A stretch of DNA of 36,266 bases from Desulfobacula sp. (GCA_028280105.1 JANQML010000237.1:1-36266); one strand, 5' to 3'. Shown: positions 7,655-16,507, counted from the stretch's first letter. Notes: generated by a model not told the origin, from the sequence alone. Program-made: numbers and translations.

Positions 7655-7853
7655 ACCGGATGGTATCGGTTATTTTCACTTTCACGGTGCTGACTTCGTC
7701 CAGCGCCGCGATTGTTTTCAGCGGCAAGTCTTTGGCCGGGTCTGTTTTCACCAACAGAGCATGGAGAGATGTTTCCATTTTTTTTTGCGGAATGATATAA
7801 TTGCCCTGTTGCAGACAACCGGACATAGCCAACGGAAAAAAGGGTTTCACCAT
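7608..7853 (-). pseudogene. Possible remnant of a small lipoprotein gene
   Basis: An 81-codon reverse frame starts at an ATG (7853-7851) that shares bases with the opposite-strand ATG at 7852. It begins MVKPFFPLAMSGCLQQGNY, which resembles a short lipoprotein signal with a lipobox-like LAMSGC. The stretch KTDPAKDLPLKTIAALDEVS then reads like ordinary protein. It runs into the 3' end of the AAA ATPase gene and stops there. It may be the stump of a gene truncated when the ATPase segment arrived, or only chance. No ribosome site was identified and the family is unknown. Confidence 0.2.
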
Positions 7854-10170
7854 GACACACCTGGTTCGAACCGCAGTCGTAATCACGGGATTCAGCGGAC
7901 TGGTCGCTGAAATTGTGTTGCTGCGCGAGCTGTTGATCGTTTTTTCCGGCAATGAGCTGTGCATCGGGCTGATCCTTGCCAACTGGCTGATTCTGGAGGC
8001 GGCCGGGTGTCTGCTGGCGGCCGGCCGTCGCAGGGACATTTCCGGACCTCCGGTGGGGTGGTTCACCGTTATCACCATTTTGTTTTCCATTTTCCTGGTG
8101 ACGGCCATCGTGTTTACCCGGATACTCAAAAACCTGCTGGACATGTCCATCGGCGAAAGCATGGGGCTGATGCCCATGTTTTTGAGTGCCTTTCTGATTC
8201 TGCTGCCGGTCAGCATGCTTCACGGCGCCCTGTTCACCATCAGCTGCCGGATCTATGGGGCGTGCACTTCAAATGACCCTGCTGCCGCGGGAAAAGTCTA
8301 TGTGTACGAGACCGTCGGCACCCTTGTGGGCGGCCTGGCCGCCACCTTTGTCCTGCTTCCCCGGCTCGACTCTTTTCAGGCGGCCTGCTGGATCGGGGTT
8401 CTCAACATGGCCGCCTGCCTTGGGTTGGCGATCGCTTTTCGGAAACATGGGTTTTTCTGGAAAACATGGAGCACTGCCGCCGGTCTGGTTCTGGTTCTGT
8501 TTCTCGGCCTGATCGGTTCCGGCCGAATAGAGCTGCTCCACCGCGAGACGGTCCGGGCCCAGTGGAAAAACCAGCAGGTGGTGGCGTATCAGAATTCGCC
8601 TTACGGCAACATCAGTGCCACGGAGAATCAAGGCCATTACATATTCTTTCTGGACGGGGTGCCGGCCATCATGACCCCGGTCCCGGATATCCAGGCTGTT
8701 GAGTCCTTTGTCCACCTGCCGCTGCTGGCCCATCCGGAACCTGAACAGGTGCTGGTACTGAGCCGGGGGGCGGGCGGGGTCATTAACGAGATCCTGAAGC
8801 ATCCGTCAGTGACGACCATCGCATATGCCGAGATCGATCCGCTGCTGCCAGAAATGCTGAAACGATTTGCCACCCCCCTGACAGACCTTGAACTCAACGC
8901 ACCCAACCTCACCATCAGTCACCAGGACGGCCGCCTGCTGCTGAACACCACCCGGAACCGCTATGACGTGATTTTCGTGGGGGTTCCCGAACCAGCCAGC
9001 CTTCAGGCCAACCGGTTCTTTACCCGGGAGTTCTTTGCACAGGCCGGAAAACGGCTCAACCAGGGGGGTATCCTGGTGCTGGGGCTGCCCGGCTCCCTGA
9101 CCCATATCAACCGGGAGCTGACCGATCTGAACAGTTGCATCTATCATACCCTGGCAACTGTGTTTCCCCACATCCGGGTGTTTCCCGGTGAAGGCCGGCA
9201 CCTGTTTCTGGCATCTGATGCCACGGATATTATGGTAATGGACACAGACCGGGTGATCAATGAACTGGCCCGGCGCCAGATGGTGGATCAACCCGCTGTG
9301 CCCAGGCACATCGAGCAGCACCTGCACCCGGGGTGGCAGAACTGGTTCTCCCGGCTTCTGGAAACCGGAACCCAATCCGTGAATTTTGACTTCAGGCCCC
9401 TTGGCATGTTTTACAGTATCGCCTACTGGAACTCTTTATACGGCACGGGATCGGGCTGGTTTTTTTCTATGGTGGAATCCCTGGACCTGCGGGTTGCGCT
9501 TCCGGCATGCCTGGTTGTGCTCCTGCTGTACGGCCTGCTTCGATTCGCCGGCAACCGGCCCCGGCAGGCAGGCATTCTGTTGTCCGTGGGCACCTCCGGG
9601 TTTACCGGTATGATCGTGAGCCTGACCGTGATTTTCGGATTTCAGGCCCTGCATGGATATCTGTTTTCATGGATCGGGATACTCATTGCCTCGTTCATGG
9701 CCGGGTCCGCGTGGGGCGCCACGGTCACGGCCGGCCGTCAGGCCCCCGGAAAAGGGGACTGGAACACTTTTTTACGGATTGAGCAGGGGATTATCCTTTT
9801 CTGCGCCGCGCTCCCCCTGCTGTTTTTTGCGGCCCGGGCAGTTTCAGACAGCCCGGTTGTATTTGCTGCCGTCCGGATGGTTTTCCCCGGAATTGCGGGC
9901 ATATGCGGATTTCTGACCGGGGCCCAGTTTCCACTGGCCAACCGGATCTGCCTGCCGGGCAGCCGGGATCCGGGCAGGACCGCGGCACTGCTGTACTCCT
10001 CCGACCTTTTGGGCGGATGGATCGGCGGGGTGGCCGGGGCTGTGGTGCTGCTGCCGGTGCTCGGGCTGACCCGGACCTGTATCATTCTGGTGATGCTGAA
10101 ACTTGTCAGCTTCACCATTCTGGCTGCCGGCCCCGGCCGGCGGCCCAAGGAGGTTTTCAATGAAAAATGA
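7852..10170 (+). CDS. Polytopic membrane protein with spermine/spermidine-synthase-like domain
   Basis: This protein has about 772 residues. Roughly the first 225 hold about seven membrane segments (GFSGLVAEIVLLRELL is the typical opening). Residues 240-480 form a Rossmann domain like spermidine synthase: VLVLSRGAGGVINEILKHPS is the SAM-binding loop, AEIDP follows, then HQDGR. A second membrane block occupies about 500-770. The acidic D-x-x-DP motif that binds and deprotonates polyamine in true synthases is replaced by GVPEPAS, so polyamine synthesis is unlikely. Many Desulfobacterota carry such fused proteins of unknown function. A TTG lies in frame at 7801; the ATG at 7852 is preferred because an AAAAAAGGG site lies just before it. 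It overlaps the radical-SAM gene by 11 bases, which indicates coupled expression. Confidence 0.85.
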   Translation: MTHLVRTAVVITGFSGLVAEIVLLRELLIVFSGNELCIGLILANWLILEAAGCLLAAGRRRDISGPPVGWFTVITILFSIFLVTAIVFTRILKNLLDMSIGESMGLMPMFLSAFLILLPVSMLHGALFTISCRIYGACTSNDPAAAGKVYVYETVGTLVGGLAATFVLLPRLDSFQAACWIGVLNMAACLGLAIAFRKHGFFWKTWSTAAGLVLVLFLGLIGSGRIELLHRETVRAQWKNQQVVAYQNSPYGNISATENQGHYIFFLDGVPAIMTPVPDIQAVESFVHLPLLAHPEPEQVLVLSRGAGGVINEILKHPSVTTIAYAEIDPLLPEMLKRFATPLTDLELNAPNLTISHQDGRLLLNTTRNRYDVIFVGVPEPASLQANRFFTREFFAQAGKRLNQGGILVLGLPGSLTHINRELTDLNSCIYHTLATVFPHIRVFPGEGRHLFLASDATDIMVMDTDRVINELARRQMVDQPAVPRHIEQHLHPGWQNWFSRLLETGTQSVNFDFRPLGMFYSIAYWNSLYGTGSGWFFSMVESLDLRVALPACLVVLLLYGLLRFAGNRPRQAGILLSVGTSGFTGMIVSLTVIFGFQALHGYLFSWIGILIASFMAGSAWGATVTAGRQAPGKGDWNTFLRIEQGIILFCAALPLLFFAARAVSDSPVVFAAVRMVFPGIAGICGFLTGAQFPLANRICLPGSRDPGRTAALLYSSDLLGGWIGGVAGAVVLLPVLGLTRTCIILVMLKLVSFTILAAGPGRRPKEVFNEK

Positions 10171-11251
10171 ATGGATCATTCCCTGCAACCGGAACGGATT
10201 ATCCGGTTGTACCCGGAGACAATTCCTTAGCACCGCCGCCAGTATAGGAGCCCTGGCAGGCATCGGTGCCATTCCCTTTGGGGGGCTGTTCCCCAAAAAT
10301 ACGTTCGCAGCCACCCCGATGTTTGAGCCGGCCTATCTGAAGCTGCACCGGTCCGGCGAGCTTGCAGACCGGGCAGATGCGCTCTGGGCTGTCATGGAAG
10401 ACTGCCGTCTCTGTCCCCGGCAGTGCGGTGCGAACCGGCATCAGGGCGAGACAGGATTCTGCAGATCTTCCGGGACCGGGCCGGTCATTGCTTCGTCTCA
10501 TGCCCATTTCGGCGAAGAAAAACCCCTGGTGGGCAGGGGCGGATCCGGCACCGTCTTCTTCAGCCACTGCAGCCTCAGGTGCGTATTTTGCCAGAACTGG
10601 GATATCAGCCAACTGGGCAGAGGGAAGCGGCTGGACCATGAAGCGCTGGCCGGCATGATGCTCCGGCTCCAGGAGATGGGCTGCCACAACATCAACCTGG
10701 TGACCCCGACCCATTATTCCGCAACCATTCTCAAGGCTTTGGGAATCGCCGCGGAACAGGGGCTCCGGCTGCCCATCGTCTATAACACATGCGGCTGGGA
10801 ACGGCTGGAGATCCTCAGTCTTCTTGACGGGGTGGTGGATATCTATCTGCCGGATTTCAAATACTGGGCAAATGACAAATCGGTCCGGTTCCTGTCCGGT
10901 GCACAAGACTATCCCGAGACAACCCGGGATGCAATCCTGGAGATGCATCGACAGGTGGGGGTTGCCAGACAGGCTGCTGACGGTATCATCCGCCGGGGTC
11001 TGATGATCCGGCACCTGGTGATGCCAAACCGGTCCGCCGGTTCCCAAGAGATCATGGGATGGATCGCCGAAAACCTGCCTAACAACACCTATGTCAATAT
11101 CATGGCCCAGTACCGGCCCCTTCACAAAGCCTTTGACTATCCTGAGATCGCCCGGAAGATCACCCGGGAGGAGTACCGGGAGGTGGTCCAAAAGGCCCGG
11201 GACCTGGGGCTTGATAACCTTGACGTCCAGGGATTCTGGTGGCTCGGATAG
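10160..11251 (+). CDS. Tat-signal radical SAM protein, PflX/COG1313-like
   Basis: This 363-residue radical-SAM enzyme carries its [4Fe-4S] motif as C137-x3-C141-x2-C144 (HCSLRCVFCQNW). The flanking layout, including LVTPTHYSATILKAL, YNTCGWE and DIYLPDFKYW, matches the PflX group related to pyruvate-formate-lyase activases. Four additional cysteines upstream (C82, C85, C89, C101) may hold a second cluster or zinc. The N-terminus has a twin-arginine signal (TRRQFLST, R19-R20) with a hydrophobic run and a possible TFA-A cleavage near residue 50. An exported radical-SAM enzyme is unusual, because SAM and reductant are cytoplasmic; the segment may instead be an anchor. AAGGAGG at 10147-10153 defines the start. 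It is translationally coupled to the membrane SAM-domain protein upstream, its probable partner. Confidence 0.88.
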   Translation: MKNEWIIPCNRNGLSGCTRRQFLSTAASIGALAGIGAIPFGGLFPKNTFAATPMFEPAYLKLHRSGELADRADALWAVMEDCRLCPRQCGANRHQGETGFCRSSGTGPVIASSHAHFGEEKPLVGRGGSGTVFFSHCSLRCVFCQNWDISQLGRGKRLDHEALAGMMLRLQEMGCHNINLVTPTHYSATILKALGIAAEQGLRLPIVYNTCGWERLEILSLLDGVVDIYLPDFKYWANDKSVRFLSGAQDYPETTRDAILEMHRQVGVARQAADGIIRRGLMIRHLVMPNRSAGSQEIMGWIAENLPNNTYVNIMAQYRPLHKAFDYPEIARKITREEYREVVQKARDLGLDNLDVQGFWWLG

Positions 11252-11300
11252 TACCGGCGGCCGGATTCATGCCAAACCCGAACCTGACAGATCTTAGCCT

Positions 11301-11365
11301 CTGAAGCTTTAGCAGGCGGGCAGCTCAACATTCGTTAAGACTGGCAAGCGCTGCTAAAGCTTCAG
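11301..11365. repeat. Perfect 15-bp inverted repeat after the radical SAM gene
   Basis: CTGAAGCTTTAGCAG (11301-11315) and CTGCTAAAGCTTCAG (11351-11365) are exact reverse complements separated by 35 bases. AAAAAAA follows at 11370-11376. It may be a long-looped terminator for the two-gene unit, or a footprint of a mobile or recombination site. The long loop is atypical for a simple terminator. Confidence 0.6.
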
Positions 11366-11496
11366 CGGCAAAAAAAGTGAATTGACCCGCCCCACTATCC
11401 CCGGACTTTTTAACAGCCCGTTACACCCGGCAGGTTAAACCGTATAGTATCAAAACGATATCTCAACCCAAGGAGGCTGCCATTAACCATACCCGG

Positions 11497-12288
11497 ATGA
11501 TCCGAACTCCCCTGCTCCCATTTCTGGAGATTAAATCCGGGGCAGAGGATGCCTATTCGGTGCGGCGCCATTCCCACGAACGCCTCTCTGTCGGGTTTGT
11601 GGAGAGGGGGTCCAGCCGCATCTCCTGCCAGCACCTTGCCTTTGACCTGGCCTGTCGGGACACCATCCTGATCCCACCGCGGGCCGTCCACCTCTGCCGG
11701 CCGGAAGATGCGGACCGCTTCAGATTCCGGATGCTGTTCCTGGAACCGGAATGGGTCAGACAGACCTTTGATCTGGATCCGTTTAAACTTATGCCTGCCA
11801 CGGCCCGCCTCAGCAAAAAGGATCAAACAAAAGCAGCCGGTTTCTTTACCCTCATGGAAACCGGCATAAGATCCGGGGAACCAGACCCCTTCAAGGCAGA
11901 GGAGACTGCAGTGCTCTTTATCGGCTACCTCCTGGTTTCCCTGTTCCAGGCCGCTCCAGCCAAGAAGAGCCCGACGCCTGCCAGGGGGAAGACCGATCAG
12001 GCCATGGCCTTCCTGGATGCCCATTTCACGGAAGACATTCGCCTGTCAGACCTGGAAGCCGCCTGCGGCCAGAGTCGTTTCACCATGGTCCGGCAGTTCC
12101 GTAATTCCCTGGGTCTCACCCCCCATGCCTACCTTATCAACAAACGGGTCAACCTGGCCAAGGAACAACTGCGTCAGGGCCATTCCGTAGCCGATACCGC
12201 TGCATTCTGCGGTTTTTTCGACCAAAGCCATTTTATAAAAACGTTCAGGAACTACACCGGCCTGACCCCCAGCCGGTTCTTGGAATAA
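11497..12288 (+). CDS. AraC-family transcriptional regulator
   Basis: This 263-residue regulator has an N-terminal cupin-like sensor (RRHSHERLSVGFVERG, residues about 20-110) and a C-terminal double helix-turn-helix (about 165-263). The second half carries the AraC signature AAFCGFFDQSHFIKTFRNYTG, split here as AAFCGFFDQSHF and FRNYTGLTPSRF. The start is uncertain. AGGAGG (11471-11476) is 20 bases before the ATG at 11497, too far for normal initiation. An in-frame ATT at 11482 has ideal spacing and could be a rare start adding five residues. It lies 83 bases upstream of the proline dehydrogenase gene on the same strand and may regulate it, although AraC proteins of this type also pair with exporters. 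No ligand can be inferred. Confidence 0.9.
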   Translation: MIRTPLLPFLEIKSGAEDAYSVRRHSHERLSVGFVERGSSRISCQHLAFDLACRDTILIPPRAVHLCRPEDADRFRFRMLFLEPEWVRQTFDLDPFKLMPATARLSKKDQTKAAGFFTLMETGIRSGEPDPFKAEETAVLFIGYLLVSLFQAAPAKKSPTPARGKTDQAMAFLDAHFTEDIRLSDLEAACGQSRFTMVRQFRNSLGLTPHAYLINKRVNLAKEQLRQGHSVADTAAFCGFFDQSHFIKTFRNYTGLTPSRFLE

Positions 12289-12371
12289 TTTTTCCTTTTG
12301 GCAATTTTTTACAATTCACAACATCATATCCCGGTTATAAGAGACGTATTACTCATAATAAAGGAGAAATA

Positions 12372-13310
12372 ATGCAGCTCTGGCAAAAAACCATGATCTA
12401 CCTGGCCACCCATGGCAAAATTAAAAATTTCATGGAGACATATTTGTCCGGGTCGGTCCTGGCCCGGCGTTTCTGCGGCGGCTCCGACCCGGATGCAGCC
12501 GTTAAAACAGCCCGCCACCTGAAAACCGCCGGCCGAACCGCCTCCCTGTTCTACCTCGGGGAATACGTCACAGATACGACGGTCATCGGGAAAACCCTGA
12601 ATTCGCTTGAACGTGTGGCAGCGTTAGCCGGTCTGGCCGGTCTGGATTGCCACATCTCTGTGGACCCGACCCAGATCGGCCTCATGCAGGGATTCCCGCC
12701 CTGTCGGGCCAACCTCTCCCGACTGGCCCGCCGGATCAGGTCCGGTCCCGGAACCCGGGACGTGCTCATGATCGATATGGAGGACAGTTCTGTCACCGAT
12801 GCGACCCTGGATCTCTTTCACCAGTTGGCAACAGAGGGGCTTCCGGTTGCAGTTACGCTCCAGGCCTGCCTTTACCGGACACCCAAAGACCTGGGTAAAA
12901 TCATGGAACGGCCGGCCATGGTCCGCCTGGTCAAAGGTGCCTTTGCCGAAGGATCTGCCATTTCCTGGACCCGGAAAGCGGATATCGACCGGGCCTACCG
13001 CTCTCTGGCCCGCCAGATGCTGTCCAATGATGCAATTTCCAAGGGCTTCTACCCGGTCTTTGCCACCCACGACCACCGGATGACCGCCCGGATTTCCGAA
13101 ATGGCCCGGCATAACGGCATCCCTAAGCAGGCGTTTGAATTTGAAATGCTCTACGGCGTCCGTCCCGGACTGGAGGAATCACTCATCAAAGACGGCTTCC
13201 AGGTCCGTCTCTACCTGCCCTTTGGCAGGGATTTCTGGTCTTATTCCATCCGCCGCATCGGGGAGAACCCCGGGAATATAAAATTTCTACTCCGGTCCCT
13301 GATAAACTGA
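12372..13310 (+). CDS. Proline dehydrogenase family protein
   Basis: This 312-residue FAD-dependent (beta/alpha)8-barrel enzyme should oxidise proline to pyrroline-5-carboxylate, passing electrons to quinone. It matches the short, monofunctional form. Landmarks are SLFYLGEYV, the strand HISVDPTQIGL, DMEDSSVTD, VKGAFAEG with the conserved lysine, FATHD, FEFEMLYGVRPGLEE, and the near-C-terminal VRLYLPFGRDFWSYSIRR, where the final arginines bind the proline carboxylate. AAGGAG 6-7 bases before the ATG supports the start. No pyrroline-5-carboxylate dehydrogenase gene follows. The opposing reductase gene, proC, lies at 30 kb. Expression may depend on the AraC regulator immediately upstream. Confidence 0.88.
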   Translation: MQLWQKTMIYLATHGKIKNFMETYLSGSVLARRFCGGSDPDAAVKTARHLKTAGRTASLFYLGEYVTDTTVIGKTLNSLERVAALAGLAGLDCHISVDPTQIGLMQGFPPCRANLSRLARRIRSGPGTRDVLMIDMEDSSVTDATLDLFHQLATEGLPVAVTLQACLYRTPKDLGKIMERPAMVRLVKGAFAEGSAISWTRKADIDRAYRSLARQMLSNDAISKGFYPVFATHDHRMTARISEMARHNGIPKQAFEFEMLYGVRPGLEESLIKDGFQVRLYLPFGRDFWSYSIRRIGENPGNIKFLLRSLIN

Positions 13311-13375
13311 AGAGAGGTCCATTTCAGATATTTCATGACAGATTCCAGCCGGACCACGGGTAAAACCAAGGAAAA

Positions 13376-14446
13376 TTATTGGGGCTGCAGCGCCTCATCT
13401 TGAAATTTTCCGTGGTTGATTCCATTCGTAACCGCTTCAACCGCCGGTTCGATGTCATTTTCAGTGACACGTGAGTGAAAGACAAAGCGGACACCGGCTT
13501 TACCGTAGTCTTTAGCCAGCACGCCATGTGACCGGATTAATCCGACAAGAGACCGTGGTGACACGTTCTCAGGAGTATGAAGCATGACGATATTTGTGTC
13601 CGGGGTCTGAACAGAAAAACCGGCGGGAAGTGTCTGGTTCAACTCCGAAGCAAAGCATTTGGCCCGGAAATGGTCAACTTTTACGCGCTCACTGAACCCT
13701 TCCAGCGCCGCAAGCGCTGCTGCGGCCAGTATACCGACCGGCCGCCACCAGCCACCGAACATCCGCCGGACACGTATTGCTTCGGCGATAAAGCCCTTTT
13801 CCCCCAGCAGAAGGGCTCCAACCGGTGCTCCAACTGCCTTGTTGAGGCTGACGGCAGTGCTGTCAACGCCGCTCGTCAACTCATTGGGTGATGAGTTGCT
13901 GGCCACCGCAGCGTTCCACAGACGTGCACCGTCCAGATGCAACGGCTTGTCTGCGCTTTTGCAAGTAATCACAATCTTCCGAAGCATCGTTTTGGACATG
14001 ACAGTGCCACCGGCCCAATTGTGCGTATTCTCAAGCCAGATCAACTTGACGTCCCGGTCAGCGGCTGATCTGGGTGTTGCCGCCAAGGCCCGTTCAATAT
14101 CCCCGGCTTTTGGATGGCCCCGCTCCCCGTCCAACAGGAACAACGCGGCGCCATTCAGCCCAGCCGTCGATGCCATTTCATTGATTGCCAAATGGCTGTT
14201 TCGGTCGGCAATGACCGTTTCACCCGGTGCGCAGTGAATTCTCAATGCTATCTGGTTGGCCATCGTTCCCGTAGGGACATAAAGTGCTTTTTCATATCCG
14301 TATAAATCGGCTACCGTTTCCTCCAATGCATTCTGATTGGGATCTTCACCCAAATCAAAGCAGGGCGGCTCGTTTGCCACGCTTATCATTGCCTGCATAG
14401 CAGCCTCGGGCAGGCCGCCAAGAGTGTCGCTACGCAAATCGATCAT
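13376..14446 (-). CDS. Threonine-aldolase-like PLP enzyme (beta-eliminating lyase family)
   Basis: This 356-residue fold-type I PLP enzyme opens MIDLRSDTLGGLPEAAMQAM, the hallmark of low-specificity threonine aldolases, which split beta-hydroxy amino acids into glycine and an aldehyde. Residue D172 in LDGARLWNA should contact the pyridine nitrogen. K203 in SLNKAVGAPVG should carry the cofactor. It is the last gene of an eight-gene leftward unit and overlaps the phosphoesterase gene by 17 bases; an AGGGGG site precedes the ATG. In this setting the true substrate is probably not threonine but an amino-acid-like product released by the upstream esterases. That is inference from context only. Confidence 0.88.
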   Translation of the reverse strand: MIDLRSDTLGGLPEAAMQAMISVANEPPCFDLGEDPNQNALEETVADLYGYEKALYVPTGTMANQIALRIHCAPGETVIADRNSHLAINEMASTAGLNGAALFLLDGERGHPKAGDIERALAATPRSAADRDVKLIWLENTHNWAGGTVMSKTMLRKIVITCKSADKPLHLDGARLWNAAVASNSSPNELTSGVDSTAVSLNKAVGAPVGALLLGEKGFIAEAIRVRRMFGGWWRPVGILAAAALAALEGFSERVKVDHFRAKCFASELNQTLPAGFSVQTPDTNIVMLHTPENVSPRSLVGLIRSHGVLAKDYGKAGVRFVFHSRVTENDIEPAVEAVTNGINHGKFQDEALQPQ

Positions 14447-15239
14447 GGCTGCCCCCTATAATCTGAAACGTCACAACCCGATGGGCCACGGTATCCCCGG
14501 AAATCACATATTCCACCAAACCGCACCCCGGCGCATTGCTGAGAATCGGCGGTGTCATCTCCGCCGGCAACCCGCTGGTGGTCGGGGCCCAGACAATCCC
14601 AACACCGTCGCGTTGCACCATCCGATACTCATGCCGGTGCCCGCAGGCAATTAGTTTAATACCCGACTTCACAATCAGATCCCAGAAGCGTCGACGGGCC
14701 GCCTCCGGCATGGTGGCGGTACCGTGCTGGGATTCTCCGGGATTTAGAAGAAAAGGCGGTTTGTGTATGCACAGCATCGAGCGGGTTCCGGTCGAGGCGG
14801 CCAGACATTTTTCCAGCCACAACCAGTGATCCGCCTCCCCTGGGCTCCCGGACCCCAACAGCATGGCGTTAACGCCGATCACCCGCCACTCACCAACGCG
14901 CCGGGACCAGTGGGTGGCGCCAAAGGTGTTTTCGAATTCTGCCAACCGTTCAGGACAGATATTCCCGGCGGCCGGCGGACCGTCACCAATATCGTGATTA
15001 CCCGGAATGGCAACCCACTCAACGCCGAGGGATTCGAGTTTCACCCGAGCGTACAGACGGTCGGCTTCACTGGTTTCATCATCAATGATATCACCCGTAT
15101 GGATCACAAGATCCGGTTTGCGCTGCCGGATATATGCGGCGGCGGCCCGCCAACCTCTGTTATGAGCTGGAATCGCCGAACTCAAATGGGTGTCACTAAT
15201 ATGGATGAGAACAAAATCGATAGATGTAACGTGGCTCAT
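14430..15239 (-). CDS. Calcineurin-like metallophosphoesterase (GpdQ/CpdA-like)
   Basis: This 269-residue enzyme has the full dinuclear metal signature: D16 and H18 in HISDTH, D50 in HTGDIIDD, N81-H82 in PGNHD, then CIHKPPF and CGHRHE near residue 205. The layout is closest to phosphodiesterases of the GpdQ/CpdA class, which cleave glycerophosphodiesters, cyclic nucleotides or phosphonate monoesters. A longer frame begins at 15299, but the ATG at 15239 is chosen because it forms an ATGA overlap with the sulfatase stop. No signal peptide, so it is cytoplasmic and would act on imported substrate. It is placed between the sulfatase-like and aldolase-like enzymes in the same operon. Confidence 0.88.
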   Translation of the reverse strand: MSHVTSIDFVLIHISDTHLSSAIPAHNRGWRAAAAYIRQRKPDLVIHTGDIIDDETSEADRLYARVKLESLGVEWVAIPGNHDIGDGPPAAGNICPERLAEFENTFGATHWSRRVGEWRVIGVNAMLLGSGSPGEADHWLWLEKCLAASTGTRSMLCIHKPPFLLNPGESQHGTATMPEAARRRFWDLIVKSGIKLIACGHRHEYRMVQRDGVGIVWAPTTSGLPAEMTPPILSNAPGCGLVEYVISGDTVAHRVVTFQIIGGSHDRFA

Positions 15240-16507
15240 TTTAAAATATTGTCCGTCAGGGTGATCCCGAGATGATCGTCTAAAATTTCCGCTTCGCATC
15301 GCATTTTTTCAGCCAGTTTGCGAATCCGGGAAGACTGATCAGGGTAGTGGTTAAACCGGCAATGCTTATCAGCCTTTGGCGCTCCGAATATGTTCAGTTC
15401 CTCTTCCGGGTCATCGTTCAAATCGAAAAGCTGGTGATTGCCGCCGTGATCCAGCACCAGCTTGTGGCTGTGTGTCCGTAATGCACGTTGCGGTAAACGC
15501 TCACGGAAAGTGCGGTTTTCAACATAATATGCTTTGCGCCAGACATCGGGCGTGCTCTGGAACCAGGGCCTGAGACTGCGGCCATGAAGCCCGGCCGGCG
15601 CATCAATGCCGGCACAGTCCAGGACCGTCGGCATCAGGTCCTGGGCACCGATGAATCCCCGCCTCACGGCACCGGTTTGAACATGACCGGGCCAGGCAAC
15701 AATAAACGGCACCCGGATTGCATCGTCTGTACACACGAATTTATGCGGAACGCCTCGATATCCGAAAGTCTCTCCATGATCCGATGTGAAGATCATCAGC
15801 GTATTCGAGACGATATCTCTCTGCTCTAAAACGTCGAGTATACGGCCGATATTGAAATCCAACGCTTCAACAGCAGCATAGTAGCCGGCAAAAGGGACTC
15901 TTCCGCGGTAACGTTGAAAAAAACGCTCGGGTGCGGAATAGGGATTATGGGGGGTATAAAAGCTGATTACCGCCAAAAACGGCTGGGCATTGTGGCCACA
16001 CCAATGGATGAACTCAACCAGTTCGTCGGTTTGCTTGTCAGGGATGTAGGTCCCCCCCTGAAACGACTGCCGGCCATCGATCCAGTGCCCCCCGGTGGAA
16101 TTGAAACCGCTCCATCGATCAAAAAATCCTGGATCACCGATTCCCAGGTGCCATTTGCCGAAATATCCGGTCAGGTACCCTTGCTTCTTTATCTCCTCGA
16201 ATAGGATGGCCGGCTTCGGTTTGACACGGTACAGGCGGTTTTCCACCTGAGTAACGTTTTCCTCGATCCCGGTGGAATGGGGATACAGGCCGGTCCATAA
16301 AGAACTGCGTGCCGGTGTGCAAACCGGAAAAGTCGTAAACGCATTTTCAAATCGTACACCTGATCCAGCGATACGGTCGATGTTTGGTGTTCGTCCGATC
16401 AGACTGCCGTAGCATCCCAAAGTGTCGGGACGCTGCTGATCGGTGAGAATCACAAGAATATTCGGATAAGGAAAGCGGGTTTTCCCGCGGGCCGACGTTT
16501 TCAACAT
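15236..16507 (-). CDS. Formylglycine-type sulfatase / phosphonate monoester hydrolase homologue
   Basis: This 423-residue alkaline-phosphatase-superfamily enzyme has the sulfatase motif VCTPARSSLWTG, where C63 would be converted to formylglycine. The early ILVILTDQQRPDTLGCYG supplies metal ligand D23, and FTSDHGE supplies later ones. Members cleave sulfate monoesters, and some cleave phosphonate monoesters or phosphodiesters. The motif does not decide between these. There is no signal peptide, unlike most exported arylsulfatases, so substrate must be imported. No formylglycine-generating enzyme or anSME maturase is in the window. The start overlaps the upstream stop as TGATG, and its own stop overlaps the phosphoesterase start as ATGA, so the three proteins are translated together. 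Confidence 0.9.
   Translation of the reverse strand: MLKTSARGKTRFPYPNILVILTDQQRPDTLGCYGSLIGRTPNIDRIAGSGVRFENAFTTFPVCTPARSSLWTGLYPHSTGIEENVTQVENRLYRVKPKPAILFEEIKKQGYLTGYFGKWHLGIGDPGFFDRWSGFNSTGGHWIDGRQSFQGGTYIPDKQTDELVEFIHWCGHNAQPFLAVISFYTPHNPYSAPERFFQRYRGRVPFAGYYAAVEALDFNIGRILDVLEQRDIVSNTLMIFTSDHGETFGYRGVPHKFVCTDDAIRVPFIVAWPGHVQTGAVRRGFIGAQDLMPTVLDCAGIDAPAGLHGRSLRPWFQSTPDVWRKAYYVENRTFRERLPQRALRTHSHKLVLDHGGNHQLFDLNDDPEEELNIFGAPKADKHCRFNHYPDQSSRIRKLAEKMRCEAEILDDHLGITLTDNILK

Noticed and set aside
8806..9375. Reverse ORF of 189 codons inside the SAM-domain membrane gene
   Set aside because: Shadow of the opposite strand; no ribosome site and no protein-like pattern.
7852..10170. Polyamine synthase (speE) assignment
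   Set aside because: The acidic polyamine-binding motif is replaced by GVPEPAS and the domain is embedded between membrane blocks.
10199..11191. 330-codon reverse ORF opposite the radical-SAM gene
   Set aside because: The forward frame has the full CxxxCxxC signature; the reverse one is low in motif content and is an artefact of codon bias.
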